Assembly (NCBI GenBank): GCA_902778995.1
Contig: CACYZW010000055.1
Coordinates: 1-46,537, forward strand
DNA: 46,537 nucleotides
Source of the DNA: an uncultured Eubacteriales bacterium
Lineage (GTDB): Bacteria; Bacillota; Clostridia; Christensenellales; Aristaeellaceae
Reading direction: 5' to 3'
Part shown: in pieces, positions 24,441 through 31,104 of the stretch
Numbering within the stretch: position 1 is the first letter of the stretch
Layout: every line of letters starts with the position of its first letter
The notes under the pieces: generated by a model
The model's input: only the letters and a program-made list of their open reading frames with translations
What the model was told of the DNA's origin: nothing
Databases searched by the model: none
Position numbers and translations under genes: made by a program

Positions 24441-24577
24441 TTAAGGAAATACCGCACAATGCTCATGGCGCATTAACGGCTGAATTTCAGCCGCCTGCTG
24501 TCTGCTGATTTCTTGACTTGCCGCCAGCAAGCCTTCGAATCGTTACTGCACGACTCGATTATGCGGTATTTCCTTAA
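24441..24577. mobile_element. MITE-like family A, complete copy (137 bp)
   Basis: TTAAGGAAATACCGCA (24441-24456) and TGCGGTATTTCCTTAA (24562-24577) are perfect 16-bp inverted ends. The interior carries the palindrome GGCTGAATTTCAGCC and CTTGACTTGCCGCCAGCAAG. No gene inside. Shorter or altered copies occur at 28123, 39031 and 39107. A target duplication longer than TTAA is not evident. Confidence 0.85.
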
Positions 24578-24592
24578 AAATCCATGTCGGCG

Positions 24593-25381
24593 CTATGCGT
24601 CCGTCTCGTCCAATCGCTCCTCCAGCGCACCGATGCGCCGGGCGATGTCGTCGCAGAAGGCCTCGGCGGCCTCCATGCGCGCGTCGGAATCCAGGGCCAC
24701 GAACGCCTTGATGGGGGCGATGAGCGCCCGGGCGGCATCCGCCACGCCCTCGTCGCCGGCGCCGGCGCGACGGTTCTGCAGGTACTGGGTCAAAACGTCG
24801 CAGGCCCGGGCGAGCTCGCGGTCGCCGCTGCGCCGCGCCTCGCTGACCAGCGCCTCGCCGGATTGCTGCAAATCGGCGCGAATGCGGTGGTTGACCTGGG
24901 GCGTTTCACACGCCACGCCCTGGGATTTCAGCCTTTCCACGATGTCCTGCACATAGTCCGGGCGGCTCTTGATCACGGCACGGTATTTGTTCTGGTAGCG
25001 CAGCATCAGGCTGTGGTCGCCGCCGGACAGCTTTTGCAGACAGGAGCGCACCGACTGTCCCGCCGAGCGGGCGACCAGCACCTGCTCCATCAGCCAGTCC
25101 ACCTCCTGCTGTGTAAAGGGCACAAACCGGGCCGGACGCTCCACGCCGCCGTCGTGCTCGCGCACCTGTGCGTAATAGTAGTTGCGTATGCTGTTGGGGC
25201 GACGTCCCGTCTGACGGGCAATCTGCTCAAATACGGCTTTCAGCGGCAGTCCCTGCTGCTGCGCTTCATCGGCGGTCTCCCAAAGCAGCTTGTTTTCCAC
25301 GTCGCTCCAACCCGCGCGCCTGCCCGCCCGGGGGAACGCCATGCGGCCGCTTCCTTCGTGGATGATAGCCTGCTGATCCAT
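24593..25381 (-). CDS. Myb/SANT-type DNA-binding protein resembling RsfA
   Basis: 262 residues. Near the N-terminus, RAGWSDVENKLLWETADEAQQQG followed by LKAVFEQIARQTGRRPNSIRNYYYAQ is a Myb/SANT helix-turn-helix like that of RsfA/YlbO prespore regulators, with the tryptophan at the first helix. A second block with an FTQQEVDWLMEQVL start may be another such repeat. The C-terminal third is helical and charged with predicted coiled-coil character. The start at 25381 follows GGAGGGG. The promoter just upstream matches the forespore sigma-G/F form, which would fit an RsfA-like role in sporulation; this is inferred. Confidence 0.7.
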   Translation of the reverse strand: MDQQAIIHEGSGRMAFPRAGRRAGWSDVENKLLWETADEAQQQGLPLKAVFEQIARQTGRRPNSIRNYYYAQVREHDGGVERPARFVPFTQQEVDWLMEQVLVARSAGQSVRSCLQKLSGGDHSLMLRYQNKYRAVIKSRPDYVQDIVERLKSQGVACETPQVNHRIRADLQQSGEALVSEARRSGDRELARACDVLTQYLQNRRAGAGDEGVADAARALIAPIKAFVALDSDARMEAAEAFCDDIARRIGALEERLDETDA

Positions 25382-25410
25382 TTGATCCCCTCCAAACCGT
25401 TGATGATACA

Positions 25411-25440
25411 GAGTATGCGCTTCGTGTGCCGGGAATATAC
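25411..25440 (-). promoter_or_regulatory. Possible sigma-G/F-type promoter of the RsfA-like gene
   Basis: On the minus strand GTATA (25440-25436), 18 bases, CATACTC (25417-25411). The forespore sigma-G consensus in Bacillus is GHATR, 18 bases, CATHHTA, so only the last base differs. Initiation near 25404 leaves a short leader with GGAGGGG before the ATG. A dyad GGAATAT and ATATTCC (25432-25449) overlaps the -35 and could be an operator. Confidence 0.5.
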
Positions 25441-25542
25441 TCATATTCCGGATTGTCAAAACTTCTTAATGGTTCGCCGCGCATGCCGCGTCGGTGGCAA
25501 TATAGACAGTATATGCGGATGAAGGTGATTTAATGACAGGGA

Positions 25543-25571
25543 AAACCCGCCGGAGGATTACCGGCGGGTTT
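25543..25571 (-). terminator. luxS terminator
   Basis: AAACCCGCCGG (25543-25553) pairs with CCGGCGGGTTT (25561-25571), an 11-bp stem. On the minus strand it follows the luxS stop by about 33 bases and ends in TTTT. Confidence 0.75.
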
Positions 25572-25604
25572 GATCGGCGCGCAAGAGCGCGGGGCGGCGA
25601 CGTA

Positions 25605-26129
25605 TTACGAATCGTAGAAATGCTGTCCGTCCTCGGTCACGAGGCGCTCCGTCTTGGGGTATTCAAAGGTTTCGGGCTTATCGGCGTTCGCGGCGAGATG
25701 GTCCGCAAATCGCGCCGCGTACCACTTCGCCATGTCGAGATTGTGCATGCGGTAATAGCCGCAGTTCTTTGCTGTCGCGCCGGGAACGCTCTGGCAGGTC
25801 TCCACAGACCGAAACGCCCGGAGCAGCAGGTCGTAAATCTCCCGCGACGGACGGTTGCCCTTCAAAATGAGATAAAACCCGGTCAGACAGCCCATGGGCC
25901 CCCAGTAGATGACCTCATCCTTCCAGTCGGGGTCGTTGCGAAGATAGGTGGCGATGATGTGCTCCAGGGAGTGCATCGCCGCCACGTCGACGACGGGTTC
26001 TATGTTCGGCCGCATGAGCCGCACGTCATAGGTCGTGACCGTGCCGTTTTCAACCGTGTCCACCCGGCTGGTGAATATGCCCGGGACAATCGCCCTGTGA
26101 TCAACGGAAAAGCTGGGTATCAGATCCAT
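25605..26129 (-). CDS. luxS: S-ribosylhomocysteine lyase
   Basis: 174 residues. It cleaves S-ribosylhomocysteine to homocysteine and the autoinducer-2 precursor DPD in the activated methyl cycle. Metal ligands H53 and H57 with E56 are in HSLEHIIAT, the catalytic Cys is in YWGPMGCLTGFY, and the third ligand is the Cys of TAKNCGYYRMH. Length is standard for the long, Clostridia-type LuxS. AAAGGAG before the ATG decides the start. It is monocistronic with its own promoter and terminator, and the partner nucleosidase gene is not in the window. Confidence 0.97.
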   Translation of the reverse strand: MDLIPSFSVDHRAIVPGIFTSRVDTVENGTVTTYDVRLMRPNIEPVVDVAAMHSLEHIIATYLRNDPDWKDEVIYWGPMGCLTGFYLILKGNRPSREIYDLLLRAFRSVETCQSVPGATAKNCGYYRMHNLDMAKWYAARFADHLAANADKPETFEYPKTERLVTEDGQHFYDS

Positions 26130-26187
26130 GGTGTGTTCTCCTTTCGCGGTTAAGACGAAATACATTGTGTCGGCGTTATTCCTGTAA

Positions 26188-26216
26188 AAAATAGCATAAA
26201 AGGTGTGAAATGTCAA
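26188..26216 (-). promoter_or_regulatory. luxS promoter
   Basis: Minus-strand TTGACA (26216-26211) and TATTTT (26193-26188), 17 bases apart. Confidence 0.75.
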
Positions 26217-26256
26217 TACGACGGGCTTTTTTTGGCCCCTGAGCCCGTTCTTTGCC

Positions 26257-26284
26257 TTGACTTTGCAGCTGATTTGGGTAAAAT
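26257..26284 (+). promoter_or_regulatory. Promoter of the nucleotidyltransferase gene
   Basis: TTGACT (26257-26262) and TAAAAT (26279-26284), 16 bases apart, divergent from luxS. An inverted repeat ACGGGC and GCCCGT (26220-26248) lies between the two promoters. Confidence 0.7.
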
Positions 26285-26311
26285 GGAGGCAGAATACTTT
26301 CAAGGGAGAAT

Positions 26312-27244
26312 ATGAAATTGGAGACGACTGTGAACAGCAAGCCGACCCTCGTCATCATGGCGGCGGGCATGGGCAGCCGCTTCGGCGGCAACAAGCAGAT
26401 CGCGCCCGTGGACGACGCCGGGCACATCATCATTGACTTTTCGATCTACGACGCCATTCGCGCAGGCTTTGGCCGCGTGGTGTGCGTCATCAAGCCAGAG
26501 ATGGAGGCGGACTTCCGCGCGGCCATCGGCGACGCCGTCGCCCGGCATGTGGACCTGCGCTACGCCTACCAGACCCTGGACGCCATTCCGGCGGGTGGTT
26601 CGATCCCCGAGGGGCGTCAGAAGCCCTGGGGAACGGGCCACGCGGTGCTGTGCGCGCTGGATCAGGTGGACGGCCCCTTCGCCGTGATCAATGCCGACGA
26701 TTTCTACGGCGCGGACGCCTTCCGGGCGGCGGGGGAATTCCTGGCCGCGCCCGGCGACGCCGACGAGCACGCCATGGTGGGCTACAACATCGAAAACACG
26801 CTGACGGAAAACGGCTCTGTATCCAGGGGCGTCTGTGCCGGGGCGGACGGCTACCTGACCGACATCACCGAGCGCACCGTTATCGAGCCCAGGCCTGGCG
26901 GCGCGGCCTTCACCGAGGACGGCGGCGCGAGCTGGACCTTCATCCCTGCGGGCACGCCGGTCTCGATGAACCTGTGGGCCTTCCGGGAGGGCGTGAAGGA
27001 GGCGTTCCCGAGGATGTTCGCGGACTTCCTGCGGGATGTCGTGCCCGGCAATCCGCTGAAGGCCGAGTTCTATCTGCCTAACGTGCCCAAGGCGCTGATT
27101 GCCGCCGGGACGGGCCGGGTGCGCCTGCTGACCACCGGTGAGCGCTGGTACGGCATGACCTATCGGGAGGACGCCGAAGCCGTCCGGGCCGCCATCGCCG
27201 GAATGAAGGCGCGGGGCATCTATCCGGAAAGACTGTGGAGGTGA
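26312..27244 (+). CDS. Nucleotidyltransferase (sugar-phosphate NTP transferase fold)
   Basis: 310 residues. The N-terminal nucleotide-binding signature VIMAAGMGSRFGGNKQ, with its conserved Arg and Lys, and the metal-binding INADDFYG match the GT-A type sugar-1-phosphate nucleotidyltransferases. Such enzymes make NDP-sugars or CDP-alcohols; the closest specific substrate cannot be read. No sugar-modifying genes are nearby. AAGGGAG precedes the ATG. Five bases after its stop a secreted SH3 protein begins, so both are on one transcript. Confidence 0.85.
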   Translation: MKLETTVNSKPTLVIMAAGMGSRFGGNKQIAPVDDAGHIIIDFSIYDAIRAGFGRVVCVIKPEMEADFRAAIGDAVARHVDLRYAYQTLDAIPAGGSIPEGRQKPWGTGHAVLCALDQVDGPFAVINADDFYGADAFRAAGEFLAAPGDADEHAMVGYNIENTLTENGSVSRGVCAGADGYLTDITERTVIEPRPGGAAFTEDGGASWTFIPAGTPVSMNLWAFREGVKEAFPRMFADFLRDVVPGNPLKAEFYLPNVPKALIAAGTGRVRLLTTGERWYGMTYREDAEAVRAAIAGMKARGIYPERLWR

Positions 27245-27249
27245 CTGGA

Positions 27250-28125
27250 ATGAAAAAGCTGCTTTGCTGCCTGTTGATGCTGGCCGTGCTGAGCGCGCCC
27301 GTCGCGCTGGCGGACGTCGGGACGCGGCTGCGCGTGACGCACTGCAACGAATACATCACCCTGCGCGAAGCGCCGAGCACCTCGGCGGCGTCGCTGGCGC
27401 GGATGCCGCTGGGCGCGAAGGTGGATGAGCTCTACGATGTGGAGAACGGCTTCATGTGCGTTTGCTATCAGGGCAAGACGGGCTACGCGCTGTCGAAGTA
27501 CCTGACGGAAGCGGACAACTACGAGGGCGAAACGGTAAATCCGACGGATGAGCAGCGCTACAACATCAACCTGTTCCTCTCCAATTTCACCGAGGCGGGT
27601 TTCATGTTGAACGGCTGCTACGACGCGAGTTATGAGGACAAAGCGGCGCTGACCGTATTCGGCATCGAGCATTGCTGGTTCAACCGCCCGAACAGCCTGG
27701 AGTGGGGCGAATATTTCGACGGCAATAACGTGCGCGTGTCTGAGGACGCGATATCGTCGGTCGTGAAGAAGTACTTCGGCATATCCCGCTTCAAGCCCGA
27801 TCACAGCCGTGTACCGCACGATTACCGAAAGGGATATTACTACTGGCAGGAGACCGGCGGAAATACCAAAATGGGCTTTGCCTGCCTGTACAACGTGGAA
27901 AAGCTGGAACATAACCGCTATAGCGTCTGGTTCAATATCTTCGCTATGGGCAATGATTGGAACAACGACGTGTGCAATTACAAGACCCAAGAGGCGGAGA
28001 AAGCCTATCCGTTGGACGGCTTCATACCCCAGGGCCGCGCCGTGATCGACGTGGGCTCCGGCGACCTGGGCGACTGCTCCGACTGGAAGGTGGTCCGCTA
28101 CGCGGTGGCTAACGATTACGAATAA
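27250..28125 (+). CDS. Secreted protein with SH3-like domain
   Basis: 291 residues. The signal peptide MKKLLCCLLMLAVLSAPVALA ends near residue 21. A bacterial SH3 domain follows (RVTHCNEYITLREAPSTSA, then GYALSKYL, about 25-85), a fold that often binds wall peptides. The remaining 200 residues are rich in aromatic residues (YYYWQETGG, SVWFNIFAMG) and have no motif I recognise. GGAGGTG at 27237-27243 gives the start. The stop TAA coincides with the first bases of a MITE-like element, so the true gene end may have been set by the insertion. Confidence 0.8.
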   Translation: MKKLLCCLLMLAVLSAPVALADVGTRLRVTHCNEYITLREAPSTSAASLARMPLGAKVDELYDVENGFMCVCYQGKTGYALSKYLTEADNYEGETVNPTDEQRYNINLFLSNFTEAGFMLNGCYDASYEDKAALTVFGIEHCWFNRPNSLEWGEYFDGNNVRVSEDAISSVVKKYFGISRFKPDHSRVPHDYRKGYYYWQETGGNTKMGFACLYNVEKLEHNRYSVWFNIFAMGNDWNNDVCNYKTQEAEKAYPLDGFIPQGRAVIDVGSGDLGDCSDWKVVRYAVANDYE

Positions 28126-28252
28126 GGAAATACCGCACAATGCTCATGGCGCGTTAACGGCTGAATTTCAGCCGCCTGCTGCCTGCTGATTTCTTGACTT
28201 GCCGCCAGCAAGCCTTCGAAATCTGCAGTTTGCAATCGACTAAAATTCATCT
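28123..28252. mobile_element. MITE-like family A, copy with replaced right end
   Basis: The left end TAAGGAAATACCGCA and interior match the copy at 24441 with few changes. After CAGCAAGCCTTCGAA it continues into AATCTGCAGTTTGCAATCG, also present at 39206-39224, and lacks the right inverted end. Its first TAA is the stop codon of the SH3 protein. Confidence 0.8.
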
Positions 28253-28271
28253 TTAAGACGATGCGTGTGGG

Positions 28272-28327
28272 GGGCGGACGGTTACCATTCACCATACGGG
28301 CGAATGGTAACCGTCCGCCCTTTTTTT
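28272..28327 (+). terminator. Very strong intrinsic terminator
   Basis: A perfect 19-bp stem (28272-28290 with 28302-28320) around an 11-base loop is followed by seven T (28321-28327). It ends the nucleotidyltransferase/SH3 transcript. Part of the left arm and loop, GTTACCATTCACCATA (28281-28296), recurs at 46439. Confidence 0.92.
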
Positions 28328-28337
28328 GCGCCCCGTC

Positions 28338-28366
28338 TTGTGAATCGGACGGGGCTGTGCTATAAT
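28338..28366 (+). promoter_or_regulatory. zapA operon promoter
   Basis: TTGTGA (28338-28343) and an extended -10, TGCTATAAT ending at 28366, with 17 bases between the boxes. Confidence 0.8.
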
Positions 28367-28399
28367 CAAAGTGGATTTTTGTATGCTATGGAGGCGTCT

Positions 28400-28702
28400 A
28401 TGCAGAAGATTCGCACCACCGTCCGCATCGCGGGCAAGGAATACACCATCGCCAGCACCGACAGCGAGGCCTATGTGAACCGTGTGGCGGCTTGGGTGGA
28501 TCGCAGGATGACCGAGCTGGCCGCAGCGACCCGCCTGCCTGCGACGCAGCTGGCCGTGCTGACCGCGGTGAACGCCGCCGATGACATGATGAAGTCGCGG
28601 GATGAGATCCGCCGCCTGGAGGCCGAGCTGGACGTGCTGCGGGCCCGCCTGGAGCAGCCCGCCGCCGAGCCTTCCGCAAAGGAAGCGGCGCCGGAGACGT
28701 AG
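28400..28702 (+). CDS. zapA: Cell division protein ZapA
   Basis: 100 residues. ZapA cross-links FtsZ filaments at the division ring. The N-terminal TTVRIAGKEYTIASTDSEAYVNRVAAWVDRRM and the following MMKSRDEIRRLEAELDVLRARLEQ coiled coil are the known layout. TGGAGG precedes the ATG at 28400; an ATG 12 bases upstream is less well placed. The gene order zapA, U32 protein, mutS2 is common in Clostridia. Confidence 0.93.
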   Translation: MQKIRTTVRIAGKEYTIASTDSEAYVNRVAAWVDRRMTELAAATRLPATQLAVLTAVNAADDMMKSRDEIRRLEAELDVLRARLEQPAAEPSAKEAAPET

Positions 28703-28711
28703 TCCGTTATC

Positions 28712-31102
28712 ATGGGAAATACATCCACATTCCCCATGGAGCTGCTGGCTCCGGCGGGGGACGCGCAGGCGCTGGTGGCGGCGGTGCAGAACGGCGCGGA
28801 CGCGGTGTACCTGGGTACCGGCGCGTTCAATGCCCGCCGCAACGCTGCAAATTTCGATGGCGACGCCCTGGACAGGGCCGTCGCATATTGTCATGCCCGG
28901 AACGTGAAGGTGCACGTGACGCTGAACACGCTGGTCACGCCCCAGGAGCTTCCCGCGCTGTCCGAGGCGATAGACGCCATCCGGCGCAGCGGTGCGGACG
29001 CGGTGATCGTGCAGGATTTCGGCGTGGCCAGAGCGGTCCGCCGGCTCGCCCCGGAATTACAGCTCCACGCCAGCACCCAGATGGCCGTGCACAACCGGCA
29101 GGGCGTGGCCTTCCTGGCCCAAAACGGCTTTGACCGCGCCGTGCTGGCCAGGGAGCTGACCTTTGTGGAGATGGCCGCATGCGCGGCCCAGGGCATCGAA
29201 ATCGAGACCTTCGTCCACGGGGCGCTGTGCGTGGCCTGCTCGGGCCAGTGCCTGATGTCCAGCCTGGTGGGCGGGCGCAGCGGCAACCGAGGCCTTTGCG
29301 CCCAGCCCTGCCGATTGCCCTGGAGGCTGGACGGGCGGGAGGGGTATCTGCTGTCGACCCGTGACCTGTGCGCCATCGACGACCTGCCCCGTCTGCGGGA
29401 CGCGGGCGTCTCAAGCCTGAAAATCGAGGGGCGCATGAAGCGGGCGGAGTACGTCGCCGTGACGGTGGCCGCCTATCGCCGGGCGCTGGACGCGCTGTAT
29501 GAGGGCAGGCGCATCGACCTCGATGCCGAACGGGCTGAGCTCCTGCAGATGTTCAACCGCGGCGGCTTCACCCGGGGCTACGGCCCGGGCGTGGCCGAAT
29601 CCGACCTGATGTGCCCCGAGCGGCCCAACCACATGGGCGTGGCGGTGGGCCACAGCCGAAGCCGGGGCGAGGTGACGCTGGAAGCGGACGCGCAGTACGC
29701 CGACGCGCTGGCGCTGAGACGCCCGGGCGGCGAGGACATACCGGTGCAGCTGTCCGGACGCTGGGGCGAGCATGTGAAGTGTCCCGCCGCGAGGCCGGGA
29801 GACGCGCTGATCCGGCTGGTCAGCGCTGCCCAGATGCGCAGGGCGCGGGAGAGCTGCGAGGGCGAGCATCGCCAGATCCCGGTGCGCATGCGGGCTGCGC
29901 TGCGGGTGGGCCAGCCCGCGAGACTTTGGGTCGGCGACGGCATCTATGAGGCTGAAATCTCGGGGGAGGTCGTCCAGCAGGCCACGGGCCGGGGCCTGGA
30001 TGTGGCGCGGGCGTCGGCTCAGTTGAAAAAGACCGGCGGCACGCCCTATGCCGTATCGGCCCTTGAGGTCGATGCCGACGGCAACGCCTTCTGTCCCGCT
30101 TCGATGCTCAACGCCCTGCGCCGGGACGCGCTGGCGGCGCTGGAGGGGTTGCGGACGAAGGCCCGCAGCGGCGGCAATCCGTCGCCGTCAACCGTCGACG
30201 CCGAGCCCGATCGCCGGGGAGATCGTAAGGCGACGTGCCTTGGCAGGGCTGCGGCTCCAGCCGCCCGCCCCCTCCTGCTGGCCCAGTCCGACGACGTCCG
30301 CCAGCTGGAGACCGCGCTGGCAAACGGCGCGGACATGGCTGTGTTCGCGCCGTGGGACGTGCGCCGGGAGACACTGGAGGCGGTCGACCTGTCGCCGCTG
30401 GGAGAACGTATCGCGCTGGCCCTGCCTGCGGTGCTGACCGCCGAGGCGCTGGACGGGCTGAACGCCTGGGCGAAAAGCCGCCGCTTTGCCGCGACGTTCC
30501 TTTCCAACGTCGGCCAGTTCGCGCTGGATTGGCCCGGGGAGCGGGTCGGGGATATGCTGCTGAACGCGGGCAACGACCTGTCCGTCGAACAGCTTCGGGA
30601 TTGGGGCATGGGGGCCTATACCCCCTCCGTGGAGCTGACCGCCGCTCAGGTTGGCGCTCTGAACGGGCGAAAGAGCCTGGTCGTCTGGGGCAGGCTTCCG
30701 CTGATGCACCTGCGGCACTGCCCGCTGCGGGCGGCCGAGGGCATGAAGGGCAGGCACGCCGACTGCCGCCACTGCGACGGCTGCAAGCCCTTGCAGCGGT
30801 TGGACGGCAGGGCCATGACCGACCGCAGGGGCGCGGCCTTCCCGCTGAAGCGGCTGGCCATGTCCGGCGGTTGTGTGATCCAGGTGCTGAACAGCGTGCC
30901 GCTGATGCCGCTGAAGCGTCTGAACCGCCTGCCGGGGGCGGAGAGCTGGCGGCTGCTGCTGTCGGCGGGAGAGCCCGTGACGGCCATCGCAAAGGTCTAT
31001 CGTGCGGCGCTGGACGGCGGGGATTTCAGGGCGCTGCCGGAATGGGCGACGCTTGAAACGATGAATACGACTTCGGGGCACTACTTCCGGGGGGTGGAAT
31101 AG
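28712..31102 (+). CDS. U32 peptidase-family protein, probable RNA hydroxylation enzyme
   Basis: 796 residues. The N-terminal half has the TIM-barrel U32 signature MELLAPAGDAQALVAAVQNGADAVYLG and the cluster cysteines of CVACSGQC and GLCAQPCR, then SLKIEGRMKRAEYVAV. Relatives RlhA (23S rRNA C2501) and TrhP (tRNA U34) of E. coli hydroxylate RNA using an iron-sulfur cluster; the 'peptidase' label is historical. A C-terminal domain of about 370 residues follows, the DUF3656-containing long form, with a further Cys cluster (HCPLRAAEG...CRHCDGC). The start has only a weak GGAG; MELLAPAG at 28736 is an alternative. Stop is 2 bases before mutS2. Confidence 0.9.
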   Translation: MGNTSTFPMELLAPAGDAQALVAAVQNGADAVYLGTGAFNARRNAANFDGDALDRAVAYCHARNVKVHVTLNTLVTPQELPALSEAIDAIRRSGADAVIVQDFGVARAVRRLAPELQLHASTQMAVHNRQGVAFLAQNGFDRAVLARELTFVEMAACAAQGIEIETFVHGALCVACSGQCLMSSLVGGRSGNRGLCAQPCRLPWRLDGREGYLLSTRDLCAIDDLPRLRDAGVSSLKIEGRMKRAEYVAVTVAAYRRALDALYEGRRIDLDAERAELLQMFNRGGFTRGYGPGVAESDLMCPERPNHMGVAVGHSRSRGEVTLEADAQYADALALRRPGGEDIPVQLSGRWGEHVKCPAARPGDALIRLVSAAQMRRARESCEGEHRQIPVRMRAALRVGQPARLWVGDGIYEAEISGEVVQQATGRGLDVARASAQLKKTGGTPYAVSALEVDADGNAFCPASMLNALRRDALAALEGLRTKARSGGNPSPSTVDAEPDRRGDRKATCLGRAAAPAARPLLLAQSDDVRQLETALANGADMAVFAPWDVRRETLEAVDLSPLGERIALALPAVLTAEALDGLNAWAKSRRFAATFLSNVGQFALDWPGERVGDMLLNAGNDLSVEQLRDWGMGAYTPSVELTAAQVGALNGRKSLVVWGRLPLMHLRHCPLRAAEGMKGRHADCRHCDGCKPLQRLDGRAMTDRRGAAFPLKRLAMSGGCVIQVLNSVPLMPLKRLNRLPGAESWRLLLSAGEPVTAIAKVYRAALDGGDFRALPEWATLETMNTTSGHYFRGVE

Positions 31103-31104
31103 AG

